Counted from the stretch's first letter, positions 33,961 to 45,479 are shown. The stretch is DNA of 64,000 nt from Cervus elaphus (GCF_910594005.1 NC_057817.1:26141001-26205000); one strand, 5' to 3'. The notes: generated by a model from the letters alone, not told the origin. Numbers and translations: made by a program.

Positions 33961-35304
33961 AAATATGAAAGTGAAGTATTTAAAATGGCGATCACAGTTT
34001 TGATTGGAGTCTCCTATTTCTTTCATCCCCTAATCCCATGAACCTGGACAGGATCACGTGACTCCCTTTCTTCCTCTGTCTCCCATCCTCTGCTCCTCCC
34101 CCTACCATCTTTTCAACAAAGCTCCTTGGGAAAATCTGCCCATGTTCACCGGCATTAATGTCAGCCCTGGATCAGAATCTGCCCTGGCCTGCCCTGAGCT
34201 ACGTGCCCTGTCCTGTTTGACTAAGAAGCGAAGACATAATGCTGCTGCCCACTGAAGGATAAACTCTAGAAAGGTTCTCAAACTCACAGCTAGAATATTG
34301 GTACATCTAAGAAATTAGTAACTCGGTACCCAATAAAAATCTTGGCTCCCTACGTTCAGCAGTCGGCTTAACCATTTCCCCTGCCTCCATGTATATTCTT
34401 GCTGCACTCTTCCTTTTCCTCTTCCAAGCAGTGTTATTTCTGTTCCACCTCATTTTCTCTGTACCCATAGCATAAGGTCCCTTATCAGATCTAAAACCAA
34501 CCTCAGCTCATCTCAGGTTCCGGCCCTGATGCAGATAGAAGAAGGTATACAGCTATCCTATATGCCTCCCACTTCAGGCATAGCAAGTGGTCCAGCTTGG
34601 ACAAGAACTTAGCTATTTGACGTCAAGAGTTGTGTCGGTACTCTACTGTGTATGTATGACGATCACAAGTATGTCTTATGTACGGCCTGAGCAGATAAAG
34701 GGAAATGTAGTTCTTCCTCCTCCAGCAAGTGTCTCTTCAAAACAAAGTAGCCTGAGTCCTCCAGGTACATTTCCAGATTACGCAGCAAAGAGGTAGAGTT
34801 CATCTGGAACTGTGCAAGGATACAGGCTCCATCCTTGTGCAGGATGCCATTTGCAGAGAAGCTAGTCCCGGTGGGGTGGGATAAGGCTGGAGAGAGGCAA
34901 AGGCTACAGCTTCAATTAGAGAAACTTACATCAACCTGAGTAAGACCCTCTCAACAGTCTGAGGTGTTCCTCAGCATGACTAAGGAAGTCATGCCCTTTG
35001 TGAGAAGGGGAACCATTAGTCTTGAGCTAGCAACTGAAATGTGTCATCCCAACAGGAAACAGGGGTCAGGAAAGGGTTAGTGAATGTAACATCTCCAGGT
35101 ACTGGTATCAGACTCTTACCCTCTCCCAAGCCTTTCTTAATGGGACCAATCCTCTATGAGAATCAGAAATGAATGCTATCGACTGGTGCCAGGAGGAGGG
35201 TGAAGGAAAGTGGTCAAGAAGGACTCTGGCACATTGGGAGGCTGCATGCTCCTCACACTCTCGATTGTCTTCAGCCTTGGAACTGGAATCCAGGAAAGAC
35301 AGAA
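33961..35304. other. unassigned, no gene seen
   Basis: 34330-34370 has 'ccaataaaaatcttggctcc', which could be an old LTR end, but no partner is visible. No coding or RNA signature elsewhere. Confidence 0.35.
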
Positions 35305-35431
35305 GTGTGTATTGGTTGCTCAGTTGTGTCCAACTCTTTGCAGCACTATGGACTGTAGCCTGCCAAACTACTCTGTCCTTGGAATTCTCCAGGCAAGAAT
35401 ACTGGAGTGGGCTGCCATTTCCTTCTCCAGG
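35305..35431 (-). mobile_element. BOV-A monomer
   Basis: Antisense BOV-A unit without tRNA-like head (…ggttgctcagttgtgtccaa… to …gctgccatttccttctcc). About 70 bp from a Bov-tA in the same orientation. Confidence 0.88.
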
Positions 35432-35499
35432 AGGAATGACCAGGGGGGCTCTAAAGTCACGCGGGGGACATCTCCCCCCGCCCCAAAAGACCCAACACA

Positions 35500-35702
35500 T
35501 TGTGTTAGTTGCTCAGTCGTATCTGATTTGCGACTTCATGGATTGAGCCTGCCAGGCTCCTTTGTCCATGGGATTCTCCAGGCAAGAATACTGGAGTGGG
35601 TTGCCATTCCCTTCTCCAGGGGATCTTCCCAACCTAGAGATCAAACCCAGGTCTCCTGTATTGCAGGTTGATTTTTTTGCTGCCTAAGCCACCAGGGAAG
35701 CC
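35500..35702 (-). mobile_element. Bov-tA SINE
   Basis: Antisense copy with small deletions in the 'actctttgcgacccc' block (here 'tctgatttgcgacttc'). The reversed head 'gccaccagggaagccc' ends at 35702. TSD obscured by surrounding 'ccccaaag' strings. Confidence 0.92.
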
Positions 35703-36224
35703 CCTCCAAAGCCCCAAAGCCTTGATCAACCCTCCTCCCGCCCCACCCCCCTCCACCCTGCCACCACCCCGATCCCAGAATCGACTGACACTCAAGTAGG
35801 AGGTGAAAGAGAGTCTCTGTGACAATTTGCCTCTCTCTTCTCTTTGTCTACCTCTGTCTCCATCTCTTCCCCAGCTTCTCACATCCTGGGGCATTATTTC
35901 AGAGGCCTCCGCCTTGATCTGTCTCCAAGTCTCTAGCAAGATCAAAGCTCTTAACACCTGTTTTGCATGTCGACTCCTAGGCTGGAAAAGAGGGGCAGGG
36001 TCCATCCTGAGGCAAGGGGAGGGCCCTGACTTCCCCTCTTCCCAAAGCAGAAGGGAGGTTGGGAGGTTGGGCCAAGGAAGGAACCTACTTGGAGGTTGGG
36101 TTAACGAAACACCCCCTGATGGGAAGGCCGTTATTCTTATTCTGCTGTTGAGTTTTATTACTGTTGGTATTCAGGTTGTAAACTGAATTAACTCATCAGC
36201 ATAGTTGGGTGACAGTGACCAGAA
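35703..36224. other. unassigned, C-rich then purine-rich
   Basis: 35725-35775 is a C-rich run able to form a G-quadruplex on the minus strand. 36055-36105 holds three imperfect copies of 'ggaggttggg'. The 127-codon frame at 35803-36186 has no domain and is not called. Confidence 0.35.
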
Positions 36225-36418
36225 AGACCTTTCCTAACCTCCTCATCTAAAGAAGACTCCCTGATATTCTTTATCACAAGACCCTGTTTATTTTCTCCCA
36301 GTATTTATCACAATCTATAACTATTTGAAGATTTGTTTTTCTCTCTTATTGTCTATTTCCCACTAGGAAAAGCTCTATATTAGAATGAGAGAAAAAGTGA
36401 ATGACAAATAAATAAATT
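36225..36418 (+). mobile_element. L2 3' end fragment
   Basis: 'gtttattttctcccagtatt' with 'ttcccactaggaaaagctct' and 'gaatgacaaataaataaatt' is the L2 terminus. The SINE that follows is inserted at its AT-rich end. Confidence 0.6.
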
Positions 36419-36640
36419 CATCATTTCATCCTTCAGCTCAGTCATGTCTGACTCTTTGCAACTCCATGGACTGTGGCCTACCAGGCTCCTCTGTCCATGG
36501 AATTTCCCAGGCAAGAATACTGGGATGGGTTGACATTTCCCTCTTCAGGGAATCTTCCTAATCCAGGGATTAAACCCGCATCTCCTGTGTCTCCTGCATT
36601 GGCAGGCAGATTCTTTACCACTGTGCCACCTGGGAAGCCC
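36419..36640 (-). mobile_element. Bov-tA SINE with 11-bp TSD
   Basis: Antisense, full length. ATAAATAAATT at 36408-36418 and 36641-36651. Carries the 'tctcctgtgtctcctgcatt' variant in its reversed head. Confidence 0.93.
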
Positions 36641-36849
36641 ATAAATAAATTAGATATGTGCATAAATCTACCAGTGGAATAAAAAGTCCCTAATAATATG
36701 CTCTATACCTGAAAGTATCATATCCAGACTTTTCTTAACAATAATATCCTTAATCAAAATCCATAATACCCCTACTTCTGCATCTCTACCCATGGCCTCT
36801 TTTCCTACAACTGTTATATTACTCATTAATGTTACTTAACAATTCTAAA

Positions 36850-37165
36850 CAGCATTATGGAGTAAATATAAAAATATACAGGGCACAGTCTGCCCACTCC
36901 AGCTTACAGTTGAGGAGGGAAAGACATACAATAAACACAGCTGAACACAGTGTACCCTAAGACAGCACACGATAAGACAGAAACTCAAAGGAGGGTAGGA
37001 ATTCAAAGGAAATAAATTGCTTCTGGCTGAGGTTATCCAGGAAGGCTCAGGCAGGAGTAACATTTAAGTGCTGACTATGTAGGAACTTCACAGTCAGAGA
37101 TTGGAAGGAGGGAATTTTGAGGTAAAGACATAGCTGCTGGGAAGGAGTTCTTGACTTTGGGCATC
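36850..37165 (-). mobile_element. L2 LINE relic, antisense
   Basis: 'gaggagggaaagacatacaataaacac' (36912-36938) and 'tatccaggaaggctcaggcaggagtaacattt' (37034-37065) match antisense L2 in order. Old; no frame. Confidence 0.6.
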
Positions 37166-38360
37166 ATCTGACATTGAACTTCTGTTCATCATTAGCCAGT
37201 GAAATACAAGCACCAATGAAATTCAAGATAAAATGGCAGAAGCTTGAGGCTTTAAATTGGGAAGACAGGAACGAGGACCAGGTTCCCAGCTCAGGTTCCA
37301 TTTTATCCCCAAATCTCTTTCATCTGGTCTTATTTGAGGGATCCATTATGTCTCCATCTATACGTCTCTCATCTCCTCTCTCCCCCGCCCCGAATTCTTT
37401 AATAACAGTGAAATGATTTTAATCTCATCACTGAGAAGAGCACAAAGCACAGAAAAGCATATGCTACACAAATTAAGTAATTTGTATACCTGGGAAGGAG
37501 AGAAACTCCTCCTCCTCTCATCTCCACAGTCAATTTTCCTTGATCTCCTGACACTGTATGTCAATAAGTATCTGTATTTCCTCCTTCCCTGGAAAAGAGA
37601 TGCTGTTAAATGTCAAATGTAAAGTAAAGTTTGTCATAAAAATCCCTCATAAAAAAAAAAATATCTTCCAACTACAGCACTGGAAGGTGGAGGAGGGGAG
37701 TACCGTTTTTCCCCTAATAATGTTCAAGTCACCCCACCTCCTGCTTCCAGGAGCATCTCTGACAGCCTCTTCTTAAACTTTTCTGAAGTAAACAGAGGCA
37801 TGCAACTCCCCTTATCACCCCTAGTTCTGAGAAAGCTCATTCTGTTTGTGTTTGTTTTTTTTCAATGAAATCAGTTTCACAAGTGACCAGTTTCTCACAA
37901 TCTCAACTCTAGATTCCCTAATTAGTATAATTTTTAATCCTTCTTTCTGGGATGGCTTAAGTATAGGGTCTCAGTTGGAAGCAAAGAAGCAAATGAAATG
38001 GTTTCTCTTAGCACCTTCCATCGGGGGCTTCTAGGAGAGTGGAGGTGGTTGTGGAGGTGGTTATGTGGTGTGCCCACAAGGGCAACAGTGTATTCGGCTA
38101 GCAAGTAAAAGACAGGAAGGGACTGCCTTGCAGCTGCTGTTTCTCTTTCTCTGCAAACCTCCTCTGATTATAGCAGATTTATAGGGGCCCCAAAGCAGCC
38201 CAGCATCTTAGCTATAAACTTCCCAGAAAGAAAACTCATTGAGGCTCCCTTGAGAGGTGATGAAAAATAAATATCAGGGTTTGGTACAAACACATCAACC
38301 AGGGCCAGGGGTGGAAGGCAGCCAGTTCCCGATAGCTGGTTTAACTCCTTCAGAATTTGT

Positions 38361-38394
<34 letters not shown>

Positions 38395-38799
38395 CACAAC
38401 CATACCCTGAAAGTCTAACAAAAATACTCATGTTTATAGACCTACTGAGATAAGCGTACCCCACTCCTTGGTACCTATTTCCAGTCAAAAGCAAACACAT
38501 ACGTCCATGGAGTATATATACACACATGACTTTCAATGAGTGGTTCTATGAATGTAATATACCCAACCTCTCCCCCTTCCCAAGCTCCTGACTCCAGGGC
38601 AGAGCACAGTGAAGGTGAATGAGGGAATGTCTGAGTATAAACTTGCACATGTCACTAAGCATGTCTCTGACGATGTTCCAAGAAACAAATAGAAATAGCT
38701 TTCTCAGTGTTCACTATTTGGGATCATTCACTGTCTTTCAGTTAGCTCTCAATACACCATCATGTTCCAATGATCATCCCTCCCTTTCTGAGTCGCTGC
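37166..38799. other. unassigned, includes microsatellite
   Basis: No gene supported. 38039-38062 holds two perfect tandem copies of GTGGAGGTGGTT. The dinucleotide repeat at 38363 is listed separately. An A-run sits near 37650. Confidence 0.35.
38363..38392. repeat. (AC)15 microsatellite
   Basis: About fifteen uninterrupted AC units, long enough to be length-polymorphic. On the minus strand it creates a spurious valine/cysteine-rich open frame. Confidence 0.95.
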
Positions 38800-39003
38800 T
38801 CTGTGCAGACTACAGCCCAGGGGTTAGCAGCACGAGCTTTGCACAAACGTGGTACAAATCCCAGCTTCACTACTTACTTGGCACAAATGACTCAACCTCT
38901 CTGAGCCTTAGTTTCAACTTCTGTAAAATGAGAATAACAATACTCACCTTGTATATATTATATTAAATTCAATAATCAGGTAAAGTGCTTAAGAACAAAG
39001 TAT
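38800..39003 (+). mobile_element. MIR SINE, near complete
   Basis: 'gggttagcagcacgagcttt', 'gactcaacctctctgagcct', 'acttctgtaaaatgagaata' and 'gtaaagtgcttaagaac' give the full head-core-tail order of a sense MIR. Confidence 0.85.
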
Positions 39004-39022
39004 GTCACGTGACATGACGTCA
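39004..39022. promoter_or_regulatory. adjacent palindromic E-box and CRE
   Basis: GTCACGTGAC (39004-39013) is a 10-bp palindrome containing the USF/MITF/TFE-type E-box TCACGTGA. TGACGTCA (39015-39022) is a perfect full CRE. Their centres are 10 bp apart, one helical turn. They sit at the junction between a MIR tail and an antisense Bov-tA. Occupancy unknown. Confidence 0.4.
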
Positions 39023-39024
39023 CA

Positions 39025-39237
39025 AAGTCACTTTAGTCGTGTCTGACTGCATGTGACTCTATGGACTGTAGCCCACAAGGCTCCTCTGTCCATGGGATTC
39101 TCCAGGCAAGAATACTAGGGTGAGTTGCCATGGCCTCCTCCAGGGGATCTTCCCGACCCAGGGATCGAACCCATGTCTCTCGCGTCTCCTGCATTAGCAG
39201 GTGGGTTCCTTACCACTAGTGTCACCTGGGAAACCCC
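39025..39237 (-). mobile_element. Bov-tA SINE
   Basis: Antisense copy, starting near 'aagtcactttagtcgtgtct' and ending 'gtcacctgggaaacccc'. Carries the 'tctctcgcgtctcctgcatt' head variant. Confidence 0.92.
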
Positions 39238-39589
39238 AGAACTGGGCACAGAAGTCAACGAATGTTACTTCTGTTACTGTCATTGTGTTTCAGGCATTGG
39301 CACTATAAGGAAGTCATAAACAAAAGAGATGCTCTTTTCCCTTAGAAGTTCTTAAAATCTCATTGATGAGACAAGATAAACACATAGAGAGTGAAAGGAC
39401 ATTAGGTTTCTATCACCTAAAACTCTTATTTGAGACTGAAAATGCCACTTACTCTCCTAACTCCAAGCCCTGTTGTGACATTTTTAGTAGTGATTTCAAT
39501 GAGATTGGTTTTTTCTTCAATCATTTACTGTCCCCATGCCTCACCACCTTACATACACCACACACCCACCCCAGCTTGGTTTTTGTTTT

Positions 39590-39879
39590 TTTTTAATTTT
39601 TTGGTTGTGCTGGGTCTTCGTTGCTGTGTGCAAGCTTTCTCTAGTTGCAGCTACTCTTCATTGTGGTGTATGGGCTTCTCATTGCAGTGGCTTCTCTTGT
39701 GGCAGAGTATGGGCTGTAGGTCACAGGGCTTCAGTAGTTTCAGCACACAGGCTCAGTAGTTGCGGGGCACTGGCTTAGTTGCTTCATGGCATATGGAATC
39801 TTCCCAGATCAGGGATCAAACCTGCATCCCCAGCATTAGCAGGCAGACTCTTATCCACTGTACCACCAGGGAAGTCCTC
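39590..39879 (-). mobile_element. CHR-type SINE, long form
   Basis: Antisense, about 290 bp: reversed A-tail (tttttttttaattttttggt), middle (tctcattgcagtggcttctc) and reversed head (actgtaccaccagggaagtcc). Well preserved. Confidence 0.92.
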
Positions 39880-39918
39880 AGTTTTTCACTTAAGGAGTTG
39901 GGATAGAAAAGAGCATGA

Positions 39919-40034
39919 GAGGGAATTCCCTGGCATTCCAGAGCTTTCACTTCACGGGGCACAGATTCAATCTCTGGTTGGGGAACTAAGATCCCATAAG
40001 CCAAGAGGCCAAAGAAAGAAAGAAAGAAAGAAAG
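39919..40034 (+). mobile_element. CHR-type SINE, short form, with GAAA tail
   Basis: Sense head 'gggaattccctggcattcca', then 'ggggaactaagatcccataa'. The tail has become a (GAAA) microsatellite at about 40014-40034. Opposite orientation to the long CHR copy just upstream. Confidence 0.85.
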
Positions 40035-40940
40035 GAGTCTGAGTTCATTTTGTGTGTTTCCCTCTTTCCAGGAAGATGTCTTCTGAGGCATCCCAAACCA
40101 AACTGATGCCACCACGCGCATGGCCAGAGAGAGAAAGTCCCCATCCTCCTATCTCCTTCAATCACCCCCTCTAACCTCAGATGTTTCTTTATTTCCAGCC
40201 TCCATCTGTTTTCCTTCAACACTGATCTCTGTCACTCATTCTTATTGGGGATGAAATAAACAGCTTTTCCAAAGCTTAAGAAAAGCTCTCAAATGCCTAC
40301 TTGGTAACTTTTCTGCATTGCCTATCACCCCAGTATCTGGAAATACATGTGCCAAATATTTAATCCATTAAAAATCATCAAAAGAGACTTTAAAAATGAA
40401 TGATTTGGCCCTTGCCAGGGTATAGCCCCTTTTCCAGTCATCTGTTCTCACTTTAAAACCTTTGAAAGATGAAAATATTTTCATTTCCATGACAGATAAA
40501 GAACTTCTATTTCAATCCCTCCAGCTCCCCCAGTCTCCTCAGTTAGCATAATCAGATTGTCACTCATTTGATTAAGGGACAGCACAACCCTGAAGCAGGG
40601 GCATGACTAATATGACCTCCCTGGTCCCTTTCAGTTCATTCATATGAAATAAGGGAAGCAAAATTGGCAGCAGTCCCAACCTACGCAATGCTTGCCCCAG
40701 GGGAGCCCCTGAGGACCAGGCAGACTCCAGCGTGGGCACAGTAGATATTTTCCCAAAGTAGACAGAATGCCAAACCCTGGCAGAGTGACTGGTGTGGGAG
40801 GCCTGGAGACAAGGAGGTGAGCCAGGGCCCACACTCCCTGCTCTTCCCCAAATTCAGTTTCCTCAGCCCAGGCCCCTCCTCTTGAGCTCCTGATTTCCAA
40901 AGTTCCTAGTGTTCACTTAAGGCCAGACATCTATTTTTGA
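40035..40940. other. unassigned, no gene seen
   Basis: Single-copy-looking DNA. Two overlapping minus-strand frames of 86 codons at 40572-40900 are in different frames with no domain; not called. Confidence 0.35.
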
Positions 40941-40942
40941 GG

Positions 40943-41112
40943 CTGGTGCTTCTCAAACTTGAAAAAGCTTACAAATGACTTGAGGGCTTATTAAAAATGT
41001 AGATTCTGATTCAGTAGGTCTAGGTTGGAATCTAAGATTCTACATTTCTAACAAGCTCCCAGATGACACCCATGCTACTGGTCCATGGACCATACTTTGA
41101 AGATCAAGACTG
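40943..41112 (-). mobile_element. MER5A DNA transposon, near full length
   Basis: hAT-type ends 'ctggtgcttctcaaacttg' and 'catactttgaagatcaagactg' with the diagnostic interior 'ctgattcagtaggtctagg' and 'tacatttctaacaagctccc'. Orientation is opposite to the copy at 43592. Confidence 0.88.
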
Positions 41113-42278
41113 CAGTCATTTCTATAAGAGTTTCCTAGGAAGAGTCCACCCATCTATCTCCATCTATCTATCCATCCTCCAGACAGCAATGAGAATCATA
41201 TTTTGTACCTTTCTGATTCAGGAATCTCCCTCCATAGCACAATACACAATACAAGCCTGGCTCATAAATTCCACTTTAAATGTGACAAAACATCCCTCAC
41301 AAGAGTCTCATTCTTTCATCACTCTAAATGTCCATGCAGCCTAGAATTACTGTCTCATCTCTTTTCCAACTTGCCTATCCTTCTTTTGTTTCCCAAATTG
41401 CTCTAATGGCATCCTCCTCCAGGAAGCATCTCTTGACCAACATTTCTCTCCCAGTTTCTACTTACATCTTCCACTTCCACAGTAATGATGTCTCAATTCC
41501 TGTCTATTTACTAATCCCTCCTATTTCATTGCTAGTCTTTCTCCCCATTTTGAATGTGAATTCTTTCTCCCCAGAGTCTTTGATGCTCTCACAAAGTTTT
41601 TACACCTGTCTATCAAAAAAGCCTCTAAAGGAGTTGGCAAGTATTTGAGTAACCCTGCCTCTAGCAGGTTTCCCTGGTGTCACCTACTCCTTGTTGGGAG
41701 TATCAGCAGTTCCAAAAGTAAGAGAGTTGCTTCCCATCTCTCCCTCCCAGGGCAGGTCCCTTACATAAATACAATACAAAAACACTGGTCCTTCTATACC
41801 AAAGCATATAGCTCTGACTGCTTCAGGAAAGATGTCTGTTGTGCCCACGCTGGAGCCAGTCTAGTCTTCAGGGATTCCCTGAAGTCAAGTACAGTGGGTT
41901 GGGCCTTTTATCAATCTCTTTACTTCCTGCTCCTCCCCAAATTACATGGGACTTGATAGAGAGGAACCAAGGGAGGTCTTTCAGGCATTCACCTGCCCCA
42001 GGGTTGAATTACACCTCATCACTCTTTGAATGAACACTATTCTCACCACTGAGTCTAGAGGAAGGAGAGAACCTAGTCCCTGCCCCGAACAAGATTTCAC
42101 TATGATGGAATAGACAGGAGAGTCATCAGGACTCAGGGATGGCCCAACAGAGACCAAATGAGAAGCAGCTGGGGCCAGTTCTAGACACCAGAAGGATGGG
42201 GAGAAATGCTGTTTCTTAAAGAAGTCTCCTAGAACTTTTGTTTTAAAGGAGTTTTAAAATACAGTATAGTCTGAAAGG
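41113..42278. other. unassigned, pyrimidine-rich
   Basis: 41350-41650 is C/T-rich and could be a heavily decayed L2, but no diagnostic phrase is intact. The 103-106-codon frames here are non-homologous to anything I recognise. Confidence 0.35.
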
Positions 42279-42289
42279 AAGGAGAATCT

Positions 42290-43087
42290 TTTTTTTTATT
42301 GAAATATAGTTGATTTGCAATGTTGTGTCAATCTCTGCTGAATCACAGCAAAGTGACTCAGTTTCATATATATATATACATATATGTATATGTGTATATA
42401 TATATATCCTTTTTTTTTAAATATTCTTTTCCATTATGGTTTATTCCAGGAGACTGAATATAGTTCCCTGTGCTATACATCGGGCCTTGTTGTTTATCCA
42501 TTCCAAATGTAATAGTTTATACATACCAACACTGAATTCCCAGTCCATGCCTCTCCATTCCCCATTCTACTCTGACAACCACAAGTTGATCTCTATGCTT
42601 GTGAGTCTACTTCTGTATGTATGTAGATAGGTCCTCTTGTGCCATATTTTAGGCTCCACACGTAAGTGATATAATACGGTACTCGGCTTTCTCTTTCTGA
42701 CTTACTTCACCTAGAATGATAGTCTCTAGTTGCATCCATGTTGCTGCATGGATGCATACACTCTGAATCTAATGAAATGACACTATTTCATTCTTTTTTC
42801 ATGGCTGAGTAATATTCCATTGTATAAATCTACCACATCTTCCTTATCCATTCATCTGTTGATGGACATTGAGCTTTTTTCCATGTTTTGGCTATTATGA
42901 ATAGTGCTGCTATGAACATAGGGGTGCACATTCTTTTTGAATTATAGCTTTGTCTGGATATCTGCCCAGAAGTGGGATTGTTGGATCATATGGTAACTAT
43001 TTTTAGTTTTCTGAGGAACCTCCATACTTTCTATAGTGGCTACACCTACATACATCCTCATCAACAGTGAAGGGGGGTTTCCTTTTA
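42290..43087 (-). mobile_element. L1 3' end with TSD
   Basis: Antisense L1, about 800 bp: reversed tail (tttttttattgaaatatagt), a TA/TG dinucleotide run at 42367-42408, 'tagttccctgtgctatacat', then ORF2-tail sequence (aatagtgctgctatgaacat). AAGGAGAATCT (42279-42289) and AAGGAGAATTT (43088-43098) form the TSD. Confidence 0.92.
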
Positions 43088-43129
43088 AAGGAGAATTTTT
43101 TATACCAAAGAAATGTACAAGGTTCAATT

Positions 43130-43309
43130 CAAGTAAATAGGAATTTATTAAATGTTCATTATGTATCTGGCACCTAGCTGGATAGTGTGCAAGAATGAAC
43201 AAGATTCAGTCCTCACCTATGATCTACAATCTAGAGACAAAATTAAGAAAATAAAGACACACAAATAACGATTGTATTTTAATAGAGGTGCTTTATCAAG
43301 TGAAGCTAG
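43130..43309 (-). mobile_element. L2 3' region, antisense
   Basis: 'taggaatttattaaatgttc', 'atgtatctggcacctagctg' and 'acaaaattaagaaaataaag' follow the antisense L2 order. Degenerate. Confidence 0.6.
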
Positions 43310-43517
43310 TGGGGCCTCCCTGGTGGTGCTAGTGGTAAAGAATCTGCCTGTCAATGAAGGAGATGCAAGAGACACAGTTTCAATCCCTGAGTCAGGAAGA
43401 TTGCCTGGAGGAAATGGCAACCCACTCCAGTGTTATTGCTTGGAGAATCCCATGGACAGAGGAGCCTGGTGGGCTAAGTTCATGGGGTCACAAAGAGTCA
43501 GACATGACTAAGCAAAG
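43310..43517 (+). mobile_element. Bov-tA SINE
   Basis: Sense copy, 'gggcctccctggtggtgcta' to 'gacatgactaagcaaagc'. Lies at the boundary of the antisense L2 relic. TSD uncertain. Confidence 0.93.
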
Positions 43518-43591
43518 CATTTGAAAGGAGCCTTTGTTTCCTTCACTTCATCTTTATAGGTGGAAGGGCTTCAGTGGGAGCTTTGATTTTC

Positions 43592-43751
43592 AGAGTGTGA
43601 TCCCTAGACCCAGTCAGAAACTTATTAGAAATTCAAATTTGGGTCCCATTCAGACTCTCCTAAATTTGAAACGCTGTGGGTGGAGCCCAGCAATCTGTTT
43701 TAACAAGCCCTCCAGGTGATGCCGATAACACTCGAAGTTTGAGAACCACTG
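43592..43751 (+). mobile_element. MER5A-type DNA transposon
   Basis: 'gtgtgatccctagacccag', 'gggtggagcccagcaatctg' and the intact outer end 'aagtttgagaaccactg' identify a MER5A/A1 hAT element. The left terminal inverted repeat is eroded. Confidence 0.88.
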
Positions 43752-43960
43752 GGCAGAGTAACATTCCTGGCCTATCTCCCCACCCCTCACCGTGGTCCCT
43801 TTGATTTGAAGAGACAGCACTGAGCATGCCCAACTCAGCCTCTTCCATTCCGTTGGTGTTTTTATTTTTCCCCAGAGTCAGCCTGCCCATAGGACACATG
43901 CACTCCAACCTACTCAGACACAAGAAAATCTAATAAAAGTAGGTTCTATCCTAGTGGAAG

Positions 43961-44120
43961 GCGGCTGCCTGTTCAGCACTACCTATAATGAAAAGTAAGT
44001 CTGTCTAATTTAGTGATGCACTATTAGCAAGCGAATTTGCCTGCAGATCTAAAGTTGACTGTTTAATTTTCTATCTGTCTCTACTTCTCGATTAATCAAT
44101 TAGTTCCAAATACATGAGGG
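43961..44120. other. candidate conserved non-coding element
   Basis: Repeat-free block with 'gatgcactattagcaagcga' and the homeodomain-like 'attaatcaattag' (44091-44103). AT-rich but high-complexity. Conservation unproven. Confidence 0.3.
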
Positions 44121-44269
44121 GGGAATGAGTGTTATTTATTGTACCTTTAAAATGCCAACAATGGGTTATAGTGAAAAGCAAGCAGGATACACATTCAGAT
44201 TTCTTGCAGTAGAGACCTAGTTTGGAGAGTGAGGGCAGAAGAACTGGAGAAAATCCACCATCTGTTTCT

Positions 44270-44385
44270 CATGTTAAAGAAGCAAAGCACTAAATGAACT
44301 GAGCGGCTTGCTCAAGGTCATATTGCCTGTTAGTGGAAACAAGACTAGAACCCAGCATACACGGCTCTCAGCTGTACACTTTCCG
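44270..44385 (-). mobile_element. MIR SINE fragment
   Basis: 'ggcttgctcaaggtcatatt' with 'aagactagaacccagcatac' is the antisense MIR body. Confidence 0.65.
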
Positions 44386-44447
44386 AGCAGAATATAACAG
44401 AAACTTTAAGAACACAGATATCACCAAACCAAAGAATCCAACTCCAG

Positions 44448-44780
44448 GGCTTCCCTGATAGCCCAGTGGTTAAGAATCTACCTGTCAATGCAGGGGACAC
44501 AGGTTTGATCCCTGGTCCAGAAAGATCCCACATGCCTCAGGGCAACTAAGCCAGTACACCACAACTACTGTGCCCACAGCTGGAACTACTGAAGCCCAAG
44601 TGCCTAGAGCCCGTGCTCCACAGCAGGAGAAGCCACTGCGATGAGAAGCCTGTGCACCGCAACAAAGAGAAGCCCCCACTCCCCTGCAACTAGAGAACTA
44701 GAGAAAGTCCGCGTGCAGCAGCGAAGACCCAGCACAGCCAAAGTAAATAAATAAATCTTTTTAAAAAAAAGAAAAGAAGA
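44448..44780 (+). mobile_element. CHR-type SINE, long form with TSD
   Basis: Sense, full length of about 330 bp, from 'ggcttccctgatagcccagt' to an A-rich end after 'aaataaataaatctttttaa'. The TSD AGAATCCAACTCCAG (44433-44447) and AGAACCAACCCCAG (44781-44794) differ slightly. It is the most complete long CHR copy on the plus strand. Confidence 0.94.
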
Positions 44781-44934
44781 AGAACCAACCCCAGAATTTT
44801 CAGCATGGGGAGTGGGTTCAAAGCCAAAGTGCTTGGTGCTCACAGGAAACCTCTGGCCCCAATGCATCTATGCACCGTCCCCATTCACTCAGCCAAGGCT
44901 CAGGCTGCACAGCCTGCTCAGTGGGTTCCGAAAC

Positions 44935-45315
44935 TACTTCACTCTCCTGCGCTTTTCCTAGTGTTACCCTCTCTGCCTAGAATTCTCCCCTGCCCCCGTG
45001 TGTGGTGAAATCTTATCCATCCTCCAAGAGCCAACTCCCAGCTCCATCCTCTACAAAGTCTTCTCTGATTTCACCAATCAGCCCTCTCCACTGTGCCAGC
45101 CCAAAACCATCCTCCTCCACCCTGAATTCCCAACATGCTTTTTTATATATAACTTATGACACGTGTCACTTTCTCCTTTGTGTTGCAGCCTGCTTCATCC
45201 CTTGCATCAGAATATAAGTTCCTTAAGGGAAGGGGCCATGTTTCATCTTATATGGGCTGTCCTTCCATAATGCCTAAGATGTGTGCACAGTAAATATTTA
45301 CTGAATCTATTAGTC
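44935..45315 (+). mobile_element. L2 3' end
   Basis: Classic ordered phrases: 'cctctctgcctagaattctc', 'tcctctacaaagtcttctct', 'gaatataagttccttaaggg' and 'gtgcacagtaaatatttact'. One of the best preserved L2 copies in the window. Confidence 0.85.
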
Positions 45316-45479
45316 AATCAACCAACCAAAACTCAGAAGTCAGATGTCACCTGTTGCAGCCCAGATAGCACAGAAACTGATACCAAAGGATGCCATCACA
45401 AAATCAACCCTGCTTTCCCTCCGAAAAAGTGCCAAATACCTCCCAACATTCTGCTTTTTTACGCACCACATGACATAAT

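Noticed and set aside
34330..34375. Possible LTR end with polyadenylation-like signal
   Set aside because: No second LTR, TG...CA boundaries or TSD could be found; an AATAAA-like string alone is not evidence.
42367..42408. AT-rich palindromic run, considered as origin or matrix attachment site
   Set aside because: It is the TA/TG dinucleotide expansion within the L1 3' UTR.
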